Source: Ignavibacteriota bacterium
Lineage (GTDB): Bacteria > Bacteroidota > Ignavibacteria > Kapaibacteriales > UBA2268
Reading direction: 5' to 3'
DNA: 35,866 bases
Assembly: GCA_016219595.1 (NCBI GenBank)
Contig: JACRLY010000055.1
Span: 24,072 to 59,937, forward strand
The notes beneath the pieces are model-generated. The model was not told the DNA's origin. It made no database searches and saw only the letters and a program-made list of their open reading frames with translations. A program made the translations under genes and the position numbers. Below, piece after piece: positions 18,567 to 27,215 of this stretch; position 1 is the first letter of the stretch, and each line of letters begins with the position of its first letter.

Positions 18567-18690
18567 ATATACATGGTTTTAGGTCAGAATCAGAAATTCT
18601 TTTAAAAAAAATAATAAATCCCGAATAATTATTGATTTTACAAAATAGTTTTTGCAAATTATTATATTCAAAATAAACGAGGATGTTATC

Positions 18691-20937
18691 ATGAAAATTT
18701 TCATTTACTTATTAGTTTATTTTTCTTTTACAACAATCGGCATATCACAGATTCCACGATTAGAATGGATGAATTTAGGTGAAGAATATAAGATTGATTA
18801 TGTCATTTATTCGCCTGATGGAACAAAGCTATATGCAAGTGTTTTTAAACGTGAGGGTATTAATTCCGAACCTTATTTAATGGGATGGGATTTAAACACC
18901 AAATCAAAAATAAAAGAGACTCAAATTCAATTCCCATTTGATATCGCAGATATTTCAATGGATGGTAAATTTTTAGTTTGTACAAATTATAATAATTTTA
19001 TGTATTTACTTTACAATTTAACTGACGATGAAATAATATATAGCGAACCTGCATCCGCCAATCCGCTATTCCCGGGTATAAGAGAAATTTCTTTTTCTGA
19101 GGATGAATCAGAAGTTTATTGTATTGAGTGGTCTTATAAATTCGTCCAGGTATTTGATGCAAAAACAGGATTAAAAAAGAAAGATATTGAGTGTGGCGGA
19201 GATAAATTAAGAAGATATAATTTTTCTAAAGATGGAAAATTATTAGCTACAAGTGAATTGGATTCGACACTGAAAATATGGGATGTTGGAAAAGATTCAG
19301 TATTAATTTCATTCAAAGTTGATTCTGTTGCTGACAAATTCAAATTTTCTAATGATAACAAACTTGTTATTACTGCATTCAGTTGTGCAAATACAGAGCC
19401 TATTAAAATTTGGGATGTAACCACCGGACAATTATATGCGGAATTTAATCCAGGGGGAAAATGGTATTCATTTGGCTTTTCAAGTGACGATAAATATTTA
19501 GTTGCTGCAAGTATTTTTGATTCTTCATTTTCATTGATTGATTTGCATGAAAAAAGAATCGTTTATACTAATGAAGCTAAACTTAATAATAGGGTATTTG
19601 ACATATCTCCGAATGAATCAAGGTTTGCTGTTATGGGGCAAGCAGGGCTTGAATTATGGGATTATAGGGAAGAATTCAACAATAAATATGTAGATATTAT
19701 TGATTCAGGCAAAGCTCAAAACCATTCAAAAGCTTTTTTTGCAAAAGCTACTCCCGACCAGAAATATGTAATTTCATGCGGTGAAAGAGACCAGATAAAT
19801 GTCTGGGATTTTAATAATGGAGATAAATTGAAATCGTATCACACAAACAGTATTAGAGCATCTTCAATTGATATATCAGCAGATGGGAAATACTTGATTA
19901 TTAGTTCAGGAAGTGAACTTTCTTTATGGAATATTGAAGATGGTGCAAATATGACATTTAATAAATCAATTGATGCCAATATAACAATTATTACTGCAAA
20001 AATATCAAAAGATAATAAATTCGTTGCAGCCGGCGGATATGGTATGACAATAATTGTGTGGGACATTGTAAAAAATATAATTCATACCATTGATAGTAAT
20101 CAGAAAACAATATATACAGTAGCATTCTCTCCCGATAGTAGAACAATAATTTCGGGTACTCAGGATAAGAATATACATATTTACAAGCTTAATGAATCCA
20201 GTAATACTTTCGAAAAGGAATTTACATTTCAAGCTGATTTTTCTTCAAGCATGTATTCAATGGGTGTAGCTTATCTATCATTTACAGATGACGGAAAATA
20301 TATTTTGAGTGGATGTTCGGATTTGAAAGCAAAAATCTGGGATGCTAATAATTATAGTTTAATAGGTACTTATGAGGCAGAATCGGGTTTGGCTTCAAAT
20401 ACAATTGGTTCGGTATTATTAAGTTCAGATAAGAAATATGTAATAACAATTGATAAAGCCACTTCTTTTAGAGTATTTAATTATGAATTTGAAAATGAAA
20501 TATGGATGAATGATAGATTTTTTAATCCTGAAGCTTCATTATCAGTTCACATTGAATTAAATTCAGCCGAATGGTCTCCGGATAAAAAACATATTATTGT
20601 CTCTTTAGATAATGGTACAATTGCCTTGTTTAAATTCGATTCAGTCACCTCAAAAACTGATTTTAATATAAAAAATAATTTGAGTTTTAATATATTTCCA
20701 AATCCTTATGAAAAAGATTTTACAATAGATTACGAAATTGAGGAGCCTGAAAAGGTTAGTATTTCACTTACAAATGCACTTGGAATGATTGTTGATGCCA
20801 TCGAAAATGAGACATACAAAAATCCCGGTAAATATAAAGTGTATTATGATGGGACTAAGTTACAACCAGGAATGTATTATGTTACATTTAAGGCAGGAAG
20901 TAGGATAGAGACTATCAAAGTAGTTTCAATTAAGTAA
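18691..20937 (+). CDS. WD40-like beta-propeller protein with T9SS sorting domain
   Basis: The frame opens at 18652, but ATG 18691 is preferred. It is preceded by AGGA and begins a clean signal peptide (MKIFIYLLVYFSFTTIGISQ). The body has at least ten WD40-like repeats with features such as FSKDGKLLATSELDSTLKIWDV, SADGKYLIISSGSELSLWNI and FSPDSRTIISGTQDKNIHIY, enough for one or two seven-bladed propellers. The C-terminal 80 residues are a T9SS type A domain (FNIFPNPYEKDFTIDY, then LQPGMYYVTFKAG). Mature length is about 730 residues. The surface-exposed propeller probably binds protein partners, but none is identifiable. Its stop codon lies only two bases from the stop codon of convergent aat. 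Confidence 0.87.
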   Translation: MKIFIYLLVYFSFTTIGISQIPRLEWMNLGEEYKIDYVIYSPDGTKLYASVFKREGINSEPYLMGWDLNTKSKIKETQIQFPFDIADISMDGKFLVCTNYNNFMYLLYNLTDDEIIYSEPASANPLFPGIREISFSEDESEVYCIEWSYKFVQVFDAKTGLKKKDIECGGDKLRRYNFSKDGKLLATSELDSTLKIWDVGKDSVLISFKVDSVADKFKFSNDNKLVITAFSCANTEPIKIWDVTTGQLYAEFNPGGKWYSFGFSSDDKYLVAASIFDSSFSLIDLHEKRIVYTNEAKLNNRVFDISPNESRFAVMGQAGLELWDYREEFNNKYVDIIDSGKAQNHSKAFFAKATPDQKYVISCGERDQINVWDFNNGDKLKSYHTNSIRASSIDISADGKYLIISSGSELSLWNIEDGANMTFNKSIDANITIITAKISKDNKFVAAGGYGMTIIVWDIVKNIIHTIDSNQKTIYTVAFSPDSRTIISGTQDKNIHIYKLNESSNTFEKEFTFQADFSSSMYSMGVAYLSFTDDGKYILSGCSDLKAKIWDANNYSLIGTYEAESGLASNTIGSVLLSSDKKYVITIDKATSFRVFNYEFENEIWMNDRFFNPEASLSVHIELNSAEWSPDKKHIIVSLDNGTIALFKFDSVTSKTDFNIKNNLSFNIFPNPYEKDFTIDYEIEEPEKVSISLTNALGMIVDAIENETYKNPGKYKVYYDGTKLQPGMYYVTFKAGSRIETIKVVSIK

Positions 20938-20939
20938 TA

Positions 20940-21533
20940 TCAAAACCTAACTAGAAGATTCACTGCCACTTTCAATATATTCAGATACTGAACTTTCGGT
21001 ATTTCCACTGCACCGAGTGATTCTGTAAATTCATTAATAAATTGTGTGTCAAGTAGAATAAATCCATGTTCGATTATGTGTTCAGCCAAATGGTAAAACG
21101 CCGCTTTCGATGCATTACTGACTGTTGAGAACATTGACTCGCCGAAGAAAGCCCCGCCCAGAGCCACACCATAAAGTCCCCCGACAAGATTGCCTTCTTT
21201 GAATGTCTCAACCGAATGTGCGTAACCGAATGAATGAAGTATTGTATATGAATCAATAATTTCCTGCGAAATCCATGTATCGTCCCTTTGGCTGCACGCT
21301 TCGATTACCTGTCGGAAAGCAGTGTCAATCCGAAATTCAAATTCCTCTTTTTTTATTGATTGACGCAAGGACCGCGGCATTTTTATTTGAGCAAGTGGAA
21401 TGATTGCCCTTGGGTCGGGAGAGTGCCACAAAATAATACTGTCTTTACTTTCTGCCATCGGGAAATACCCGCTTGCATAAGCATTCAATAAATACTGCGG
21501 CTCAATTATGGTTCTTATCGCATCGTCTCTCAT
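20940..21533 (-). CDS. aat: Leucyl/phenylalanyl-tRNA-protein transferase
   Basis: Aat transfers Leu or Phe from aminoacyl-tRNA to proteins with N-terminal Arg or Lys, creating N-degrons recognised by ClpS. Visible family blocks are YASGYFPMAES (N-terminal), ILWHSPDPRAIIPL, LVGGLYGVALGGAFFGESMFS followed by NASKAAF, and LDTQFINEFTESLGAVEIPK. The length of 197 residues is typical (about 190-240). The ATG at 21533 overlaps the stop codon of the upstream caspase-like gene as ATGA, giving tight translational coupling. No clpS or clpA is visible in the window. The stop codon sits two bases from the convergent WD40 gene, so there is no room for a dedicated terminator between them. Confidence 0.95.
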   Translation of the reverse strand: MRDDAIRTIIEPQYLLNAYASGYFPMAESKDSIILWHSPDPRAIIPLAQIKMPRSLRQSIKKEEFEFRIDTAFRQVIEACSQRDDTWISQEIIDSYTILHSFGYAHSVETFKEGNLVGGLYGVALGGAFFGESMFSTVSNASKAAFYHLAEHIIEHGFILLDTQFINEFTESLGAVEIPKVQYLNILKVAVNLLVRF

Positions 21534-23278
21534 TTTCTCGGTGTGTCCGGAATCAATTCAAACTTTTGCCAGTCGCCGATTTGGTCTGCGTCTGCTTTCA
21601 ATCCGAAGCCGCCGCCGCCGACTGCTGTCAGATACCTACCATTGTTTGCCTTGAGCGCGAATTTGTTGTTATCCAATTCGATGAACTCAAATATTTCGTT
21701 ACTTCCTACACCTCCTCCCATTGCATTTGCAACTCCATTTTCAATAGAGAGGAAATTCCCGTTGTTGCTTTTCAGAGCAATCTTGTTCTTATTAACTTTA
21801 ACAAATTCGAAATTTTCATTTTTTTCCTGCTTCTGTCCATTCACAATGATTTTATCCCCGCCGCCATTAACGGCACTAATCAAATATCCGTTGAAAGATT
21901 TCAGCCATGCATGCCTCAATTTCAGCATATCAAATACTTCCCACTTTAATATTTTATCCCTGTTAGCCGATACATCATGCTTGCCTCCTTCGATAGCAGT
22001 AATGTATTTCCCATTATATGCTTTCAAAGCAATTTTATTCTCATCCAAATCAACGATTTCAAAAATTTCTGTCGGACCTGCTGTATCCTTGTTATGCTTC
22101 AACTGTTCTGTATTATCAGCTATACTCAGGTATTTGCCTTTCATCGATTTCAGTGCAATCTTATGGTCTGCGACAGGAATAACATAAAACATCTCCAATC
22201 CGCCTACACTTTCCCTGTCAGCAAGCAAAAATCCACTATTGTCTGCACAGAGGAAATATCCCCCGGATGTCCTGAAGGCTACCTTAGCAAAAATGGATTG
22301 CATATCCTGGTATTCATCCTGCCAGGGAAGTTCAGATTTTTTCGGCATATTTTCAACAGGATTACGGCTGTCTGCCACACCTCTAGTAGCTATGTCCAGG
22401 CTTTTTTCCTGCAAATCTACATTTTTTGTTGCAGTCGAAAGAAACACAAAATCACCTTTATCGAGATGAGGATTCCGGATTTTCCCATACTGAGGATGCT
22501 GATTGTTCCTCGAATAATTAATAACTTTTTCAGTAAGAAATTCTCCGAGCTCAGTACCTGTAATGAATCCGTCTTTGTTAATATCTGCTTCTCCGTCAAG
22601 CCCCGACACAAATTGCTGGCGGAATACGCTTTCATCCGGGACAGTCTCATCAGCACTGCCCGAAGAAATAAATTGCCTGACAGGTTTTCCTGTTTTATAT
22701 GAAATGTTTTCAGGGATTGCCCTGGTAATTGCAAAAATCGAACCCGAAAAGCAGGCATCAAATAAGAACAGTGCGTGTTTTGCTTGGATTTGCTTTGCAT
22801 ATACTTCTATCTGCTGCATTGTCATCGCATAAGAAAGGAATGATGCTTTATCAACATTCGGATTAGCCGCATCTACAGGAACAATATAACCCATCTCTTC
22901 TCCATAAGAAGTTTTGATTGTATGACCATGTCCGGCAAAATAGAAAATGAGCCGGTTTTCGGGGTCCATCCCGTATTTATTAATAAAATCCCGGTATGTG
23001 GCATCTATTTGCTTATGGTCTGCATCAATTACAGTAAATACGATGAATCCTTGTTTTTCGAGTGATTCTCTCACAGCATCGATATCTTTCTGAACACCTC
23101 TCAAAGCTGGCCAACCCTTGTTATAATGTACTTCGCCGACTATCAATGCATAGCTCTTGTTGTAAAGCTGAACGTTCTGCCCCTTCTCATTAGGCAATAA
23201 TATTTGTGACAATGTCATTGAATAAGCGAAAAATAAAATAGCTATTAGAGTCAATGAAAAGTAGTATTTCGTTTTCAT
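21530..23278 (-). CDS. Secreted caspase-like (C14) protease with EF-hand loop and two beta-trefoils
   Basis: The protein is 582 residues from ATG 23278, which has a GGGAGG ribosome-binding site seven bases upstream; the longer TTG start at 23293 is unlikely. A signal peptide (1-24) is followed by a caspase/metacaspase domain, about 38-280. It has the His-Cys dyad in YFAGHGH (His117) and LFDACFSG (Cys176). Residues 232-243 form a canonical EF-hand loop (DINKDGFITGTE) inside the domain, so calcium control is plausible. Residues about 330-578 contain six repeats of the fascin-like pattern KIALKS-x-x-GKYLS, equal to two beta-trefoils likely to bind sugars or proteins. It is translationally coupled to aat. 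Confidence 0.93.
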   Translation of the reverse strand: MKTKYYFSLTLIAILFFAYSMTLSQILLPNEKGQNVQLYNKSYALIVGEVHYNKGWPALRGVQKDIDAVRESLEKQGFIVFTVIDADHKQIDATYRDFINKYGMDPENRLIFYFAGHGHTIKTSYGEEMGYIVPVDAANPNVDKASFLSYAMTMQQIEVYAKQIQAKHALFLFDACFSGSIFAITRAIPENISYKTGKPVRQFISSGSADETVPDESVFRQQFVSGLDGEADINKDGFITGTELGEFLTEKVINYSRNNQHPQYGKIRNPHLDKGDFVFLSTATKNVDLQEKSLDIATRGVADSRNPVENMPKKSELPWQDEYQDMQSIFAKVAFRTSGGYFLCADNSGFLLADRESVGGLEMFYVIPVADHKIALKSMKGKYLSIADNTEQLKHNKDTAGPTEIFEIVDLDENKIALKAYNGKYITAIEGGKHDVSANRDKILKWEVFDMLKLRHAWLKSFNGYLISAVNGGGDKIIVNGQKQEKNENFEFVKVNKNKIALKSNNGNFLSIENGVANAMGGGVGSNEIFEFIELDNNKFALKANNGRYLTAVGGGGFGLKADADQIGDWQKFELIPDTPRK

Positions 23279-23285
23279 ATTATAG

Positions 23286-23291
23286 CCTCCC
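23286..23291 (-). promoter_or_regulatory. Shine-Dalgarno of the caspase-like gene
   Basis: GGGAGG on the minus strand lies seven bases before ATG 23278. It decides that start over the upstream TTG at 23293. Confidence 0.85.
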
Positions 23292-23390
23292 AAATGAAAT
23301 CATCAATACAGTAACAAACAAGAATAATTTCTCTATATTAAATTATTATCTAATACGAAGGTTTCCAAATTAAATTTTGAGAATTTTTTT

Positions 23391-23427
23391 AAAAAAAATC
23401 CCACTTTACTATTAGCAAAACGGGATT
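23391..23427 (-). terminator. Rho-independent terminator for glnA
   Basis: On the minus strand a 13-bp stem (arms 23415-23427 and 23397-23409, with three G-U wobbles) and a five-base loop are followed by eight T. It lies about 190 bases after the glnA stop codon and before the caspase-like gene, so it separates the two transcripts. Confidence 0.8.
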
Positions 23428-23619
23428 ATTGTAAATAAAAATTTCTAATTAATAATTTTCAATTTTCAATAAATTTTATAATTTTTAATATCAAATGAAT
23501 TAAATCAATAACTATGAAAAAGAAATACAATTTGTGTCTTTTTTAAAATTTCTAATTATTTCATTTAGAATTCAATAAAAATTTTAAATTAAAAATTGAA
23601 AATTTTATTTAAAAAATAA

Positions 23620-24981
23620 TTAGGTATCCAAATACTTGTCTAATTCCCATTCGGTTACCTGGAGCCTGAAATCATCCCACTCGCTTGTTTTTGCCCTGAC
23701 GTACTTCTTCATAAACTCTGCGCCAAGTGTCGATGAAATTACTTCATTTTTCTGAATTGCCCTGACTGCATGCCAAAGAGAATAAGGCAGAACTTCTATA
23801 TTTTTCTGCTCGAGTTTTGCCTCATCAAATTCAAAAACATCCTCCTCAACAGGTTTAGGAGCAGTCATTTTCTTTTTGATTCCGTCCAATCCCGATTTGA
23901 GCAGAACAGCAAAAGCAAGGTATGGATTCGAACTCGGGTCGGGACACCTAATTTCGAGCCTGGTAGCTTTATCCTTTCCCGGGCTGTATTTCGGCACCCT
24001 GATTAATGCAGAACGGTTAATTTGTGCCCAGCATACATAAGTTGATGCTTCATAACCGGGGACAAGCCTCTTGTAGGAATTAACCAGCGGATTCAGTATA
24101 GCACTCATACCTTTTACATGGTGCATCTGTCCTGCCAGGAACTGGTAAGCAATTTTTGATAATTTATATTTATCCTTCGCATCAAAAAATAAGTTATTTT
24201 TTCCATCAGGTGAAAACAAACTTTGATGAACATGCATACCCGTTCCATTTACTCCTGTAATTGGTTTTGGCATGAATGTGGCATGAATCCCGTGCATTTG
24301 TGCAACTGCTTTAAGTGTAGTTTTCATTGTCATTACCCTGTCGGCTGTCCTGAGTGCAGGTCCGTATTTGAAATCTATCTCGTGCTGACCGGGTGCCACT
24401 TCGTGGTGGCTGGCTTCCACATCAATGCCCATAAGCATTAATGCTTTCATCATATCCCGCCTGACATCGAATCCCAAATCAAGAATCAGGTCGAAATACT
24501 GTCCCCTGTCATGTGTTTCGATTCTTTTGTCAGCAGTTGTCTTTAATCCTCCATTCTCTTTTTTGAAAAGAAAAAACTCCAACTCCGGACCGGTATTGTA
24601 TTCGTAACCCATATCTTCAGCTTCCTTCAATACTTTTTTGAGTATATACCGAGGGTCACATTCGTAAGGTTTTCCTTCGGGAGTGTACACATCGCAAATC
24701 AATCTTGCAATGTTCTCTCCTTCATTATTCAGCCATGGAATGACTGCGTAAGTAGATAAATCGGGCTTCAAAAGCATATCGCTTTCGAATATTCTTGTGA
24801 AACCCTCGATTGAAGAACCGTCGAACCACATCCCGTATTCCAATACGTCCGGCATTTTCCCGGTTGGAATTGTTACGACTTTCGACTGCCCCATCATATC
24901 GGAAAACTGTAGGTTTACGAAAGCTACTTTATCCTTCTTAAACCTTTCGGTTATTTCTTTGACTTTATCGTTTTTTGCCAT
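23620..24981 (-). CDS. glnA: Glutamine synthetase, class I
   Basis: GlnA makes glutamine from glutamate, ammonia and ATP. ATG 24981 with AAGGGG six bases upstream is preferred over 25014, giving 453 residues, the GSI size. Visible blocks are FDGSSIEGFTRIFESDM, GPELEFFLF, SHHEVAPGQHEIDFKYGPA, KPITGVNGTGMHVHQSLF, NPLVNSYKRLVPGYEAS and NRSALIRVPKYSPGK followed by RLEIRCPDPSSNPYLA. The adenylylation loop of enterobacterial GSI-beta (the NLYDLP region) is not present. The protein is therefore GSI-alpha-like and probably regulated by feedback or expression rather than adenylylation. It lies downstream of nuoB but is separated by AT-rich inverted repeats, so it likely has its own promoter. Confidence 0.96.
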   Translation of the reverse strand: MAKNDKVKEITERFKKDKVAFVNLQFSDMMGQSKVVTIPTGKMPDVLEYGMWFDGSSIEGFTRIFESDMLLKPDLSTYAVIPWLNNEGENIARLICDVYTPEGKPYECDPRYILKKVLKEAEDMGYEYNTGPELEFFLFKKENGGLKTTADKRIETHDRGQYFDLILDLGFDVRRDMMKALMLMGIDVEASHHEVAPGQHEIDFKYGPALRTADRVMTMKTTLKAVAQMHGIHATFMPKPITGVNGTGMHVHQSLFSPDGKNNLFFDAKDKYKLSKIAYQFLAGQMHHVKGMSAILNPLVNSYKRLVPGYEASTYVCWAQINRSALIRVPKYSPGKDKATRLEIRCPDPSSNPYLAFAVLLKSGLDGIKKKMTAPKPVEEDVFEFDEAKLEQKNIEVLPYSLWHAVRAIQKNEVISSTLGAEFMKKYVRAKTSEWDDFRLQVTEWELDKYLDT

Positions 24982-24987
24982 ATAATT

Positions 24988-24993
24988 CCCCTT
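24988..24993 (-). promoter_or_regulatory. Shine-Dalgarno of glnA
   Basis: AAGGGG on the minus strand, six bases before ATG 24981. It supports this start over the 11-codon longer frame. Confidence 0.75.
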
Positions 24994-25034
24994 AATTAAC
25001 AAGTAAATGGTCAATTGTTTATTCGATTGTATTG

Positions 25035-25051
25035 CACCATTTTTTATGGTG
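25035..25051. promoter_or_regulatory. Small dyad upstream of glnA
   Basis: CACCAT and ATGGTG flank five T (plus strand), 53 bases before the glnA start. No T run follows on the minus strand, so it is not a standard terminator. It could be an operator or leader hairpin, but there is no further support. Confidence 0.3.
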
Positions 25052-25072
25052 GTAGGATATCAACTAATTATT

Positions 25073-25111
25073 AATTCTCAATTTTAAATTTTGAATTTTA
25101 AATTGAAAATT
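25073..25111. repeat. AT-only inverted repeat just after nuoB
   Basis: Two 18-base arms (25073-25090 and 25094-25111) are inverted copies with two mismatches and a three-base loop. The repeat begins two bases after the nuoB stop codon. It may end nuoAB transcripts, or it may be one of the AATTTT-type dispersed repeats also seen after glnA. Confidence 0.6.
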
Positions 25112-25113
25112 CT

Positions 25114-25671
25114 TCAAATAACTATCTTATCGAGCTTTGATTCGAACGGTATGCCTTTTGGCACCGGCGAAACATCCTTCCCGAGATTTAAGATTTTGGG
25201 TTTGTAATTCTTATCATTGACTTTCTCCTGCAAAAGCATCAGACCTCTCAGAATGCCTTCAGGTCTCGGTGGACAGCCTGCCACATATACATCTACCGGA
25301 AGAAACTGGTCAATGCCCTGAACCACAGAATAACTGCGGAACATTCCACCCGTCGAAGCACAGACACCCATCGACATAACCCACTTCGGGTCGGGCATCT
25401 GGTCATAAATTTTTCTCACAACCCAAGCCATCTTGTATGTTACGGTTCCTGCTACTAAAAGAAAATCAGACTGTCTTGGTGTCATCCTGAATACTTCCGA
25501 ACCGAACCTCGATATATCAAACCTTGAACAGGCGGCTCCCATCATCTCAATGCCGCAGCAGGATATGCCCAGAGGCATGGGCCACATCGAATTTTTTTGT
25601 GCCCATTTCACCACCCATTCCAATGACGTGGTGATGAAACCCTGTCCGTCAAACATGTTCTCTAATCCCAT
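25114..25671 (-). CDS. nuoB: NADH-quinone oxidoreductase subunit B
   Basis: NuoB carries the N2 [4Fe-4S] cluster of respiratory complex I, at the quinone site in the peripheral arm. The ligands are visible: tandem Cys38-Cys39 ([10 protein letters not shown]), Cys104 (GVCASTGG) and Cys133 (GCPPRPEG). Start ATG 25671 is preceded seven bases away by GGGAG inside nuoA. The longer frame to 25782 merely reads through nuoA in another frame. The length of 185 residues is typical. nuoB overlaps nuoA by ten bases. Unusually, nuoC and nuoD do not follow; an intergenic region and glnA do. Confidence 0.97.
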   Translation of the reverse strand: MGLENMFDGQGFITTSLEWVVKWAQKNSMWPMPLGISCCGIEMMGAACSRFDISRFGSEVFRMTPRQSDFLLVAGTVTYKMAWVVRKIYDQMPDPKWVMSMGVCASTGGMFRSYSVVQGIDQFLPVDVYVAGCPPRPEGILRGLMLLQEKVNDKNYKPKILNLGKDVSPVPKGIPFESKLDKIVI

Positions 25672-26018
25672 TTCAACGCTCCCTTCCTTAATACATATAT
25701 GTACCCTGCAAACAGCAGCACTATGAATAAAATCATTGCTATGAATGCAGTCGAGCCAAGCTCTTTGAATTGCACTGCCCAAGGATACATAAAAACTATC
25801 TCGATATCAAACAATATAAAGAGAACAGCTACCATATAAAATTTTACCGAAAATCTCTCTCTTGCAGTCCTGACAGGCGGCATTCCGCTTTCGTAGGTCG
25901 AGGCTTTTTCCTTAGTCCTTCGCCTTGCTCCCAGCATTTCTGCCGCAACAAGGAACACGACTCCGATACCAAAGCCGAACACAACCATTATAATCAGCGG
26001 AAAATAATCTGTCAACAT
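25662..26018 (-). CDS. nuoA: NADH-quinone oxidoreductase subunit A
   Basis: NuoA is a small membrane subunit of complex I near the quinone cavity. The 118-residue protein has three hydrophobic helices and the diagnostic block YESGMPPV, then [27 protein letters not shown], whose acidic residues lie in the second helix. Start ATG 26018 is chosen because AAGG lies seven bases upstream; GTG 26024 sits too close to that site. It is the first gene of the nuoAB pair. The upstream region (26025-26271) contains a short AATGCTGAATT repeat and otherwise no gene, and should hold the promoter. Confidence 0.97.
   Translation of the reverse strand: MLTDYFPLIIMVVFGFGIGVVFLVAAEMLGARRRTKEKASTYESGMPPVRTARERFSVKFYMVAVLFILFDIEIVFMYPWAVQFKELGSTAFIAMILFIVLLFAGYIYVLRKGALKWD
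25679..25683 (-). promoter_or_regulatory. Shine-Dalgarno of nuoB within nuoA
   Basis: GGGAG on the minus strand, seven bases before ATG 25671, inside the nuoA coding region. It fixes the nuoB start and supports translational coupling. Confidence 0.75.
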
Positions 26019-26130
26019 CTGCACACCTTACCGAGAATTTCAAAATTCATAGATTCAAAATTATTCACTTTTCCATTCAAAACCAATTTATATGATATTT
26101 AAACGCAAAAATGTGGAAAAAATTTGGGGA

Positions 26131-26162
26131 AATGCTGAATTATGAATTCTGAATGCTGAATT
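26131..26162. repeat. Short direct repeat upstream of nuoA
   Basis: AATGCTGAATT occurs at 26131-26141 and 26152-26162, around a palindromic ATGAATTCTG. The wording resembles the gaattctgaatt intergenic repeats widespread in environmental bacteria. Confidence 0.6.
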
Positions 26163-26271
26163 TGGAAAGAGGAAAAAGTCAATTATATGAACTATAGTAA
26201 CAAGGAATTTTTGGTTATATTTAGCCAAAAAGGTGCAGATTTGTGCATCCGGAGCAGATTTGACATCATTT

Positions 26272-26991
26272 TCACTTTTTGCTTTTGATGACGGCAGGGC
26301 TAACTTTTGAAACAGAAGAAAGAGATTTAACCGGTAAAGATTGTGCGATTAGTTGAGTATTATTTTTATTTTGTTCAATGATAAGTGAGTGTGATTTTTC
26401 AATTTCAATTCTGTTTTGGGCAGTGGTGATTTCAGTAGAGAGGAAATCATCAGTAAAATCATTATTAGTGAAAGATTTGATGAAGTTGATGTCTGATATG
26501 GATGTGATATTCAAGACCTGGGCATCGATTGGAACCTGGGCAAGAGGGAGAAGTTTATCAACTGTCCTGGAAACATGGAAGAGGAATTTAATTTTTTTCA
26601 GGATTTTCGGGTCATCTGAAGCAGTAGAAAAGTCTTTAAGAATTAAAATCAATTGAGCAAGGGCATTATAGGATAACTCAGAGATTTCAGCCCTAAGTGA
26701 GAGAAGTTTATCCCGATTTTTTGCGGCTTGTGAAAGAGCATCTTTAGAGTGAAGTTCGTACTGTACTTTGTCGTATAACAAGGCACGAGCATCCCAAGCC
26801 CATTCATCGGCATATTTGGCAATAGTATTGCGTGAGAGCTTGAAGATTTTTGCGGTTTCGGCAATGGAACGACCGGGACCGAGCAGGAGAAAGCGTTCGA
26901 AAGCATAGTATGATTTGAGAGGTTCGCCGGGCTGTGGAAGCCAGGGAATGTCTTGTTCTTCTTTTTTTTCAGTTAGCTGTGTTTCGTTCAT
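26272..26991 (-). CDS. Orphan phage-type HTH protein, small-terminase-like
   Basis: The first 75 residues of this 239-residue protein follow a pattern I associate with phage-encoded HTH proteins near terminase genes: PWLPQPGEPLKSYYAFERFLL, then GPGRSIAETAKIFKLSRNTIAKYADEWAWDARALLYD. The helix-turn-helix is about residues 42-65. The remainder is mostly helical (about 75-150), followed by a low-complexity Ser/Asn/Lys-rich tail. No large terminase, portal, capsid or integrase gene lies nearby. It may therefore be a prophage remnant or a domesticated DNA-binding protein. It is adjacent to the repeat-rich region starting near 27060, which fits a site of insertion or decay. Exact function is uncertain. 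Confidence 0.6.
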   Translation of the reverse strand: MNETQLTEKKEEQDIPWLPQPGEPLKSYYAFERFLLLGPGRSIAETAKIFKLSRNTIAKYADEWAWDARALLYDKVQYELHSKDALSQAAKNRDKLLSLRAEISELSYNALAQLILILKDFSTASDDPKILKKIKFLFHVSRTVDKLLPLAQVPIDAQVLNITSISDINFIKSFTNNDFTDDFLSTEITTAQNRIEIEKSHSLIIEQNKNNTQLIAQSLPVKSLSSVSKVSPAVIKSKK

Positions 26992-27215
26992 AGTTTTACC
27001 TTTTGTTAATAATTTTTGGAGGGAAATTAAATCAGGTGTATGATAAGGGCAAGAAAATGGTTTTAAAAGGATTTTAAAATGGTTTTAAAAATATAGGCTG
27101 TAGGCTGTAGAGGGGAAATGGGTTTACGCAAAGACGCGGGGAGGCAGAATAGCAAACGGATTTGACGGAAGGGACGGAATTTCGCTGATTGTTTTTGTAT
27201 TTCCCTCACCCTGAA

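Larger units (their letters stand above)
23279..23619. other. Intergenic region between glnA and the caspase-like gene
   Basis: These 341 bases hold no gene. The glnA terminator is at 23391-23427. Immediately after glnA (about 23577-23610) there is an AT-only stretch with repeated AAAATTTT and AATTTTCAATTTTTAA words, similar to those at 25073-25111. The remainder is AT-rich and presumably contains the caspase promoter, which I cannot place. Confidence 0.6.

Noticed and set aside
22417-22800. 127-codon open frame inside the caspase-like gene
   Set aside because: It is on the same strand in a different frame of a gene with clear catalytic motifs, and has no family features or ribosome-binding site.
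25035-25051. Terminator for nuoAB
   Set aside because: The loop contains the only homopolymer, and no T run follows the stem on the minus strand.
25672-25782. N-terminal extension of NuoB to 25782
   Set aside because: The extra 37 residues read nuoA in another frame and do not match NuoB. ATG 25671 has its own Shine-Dalgarno and gives the family length.
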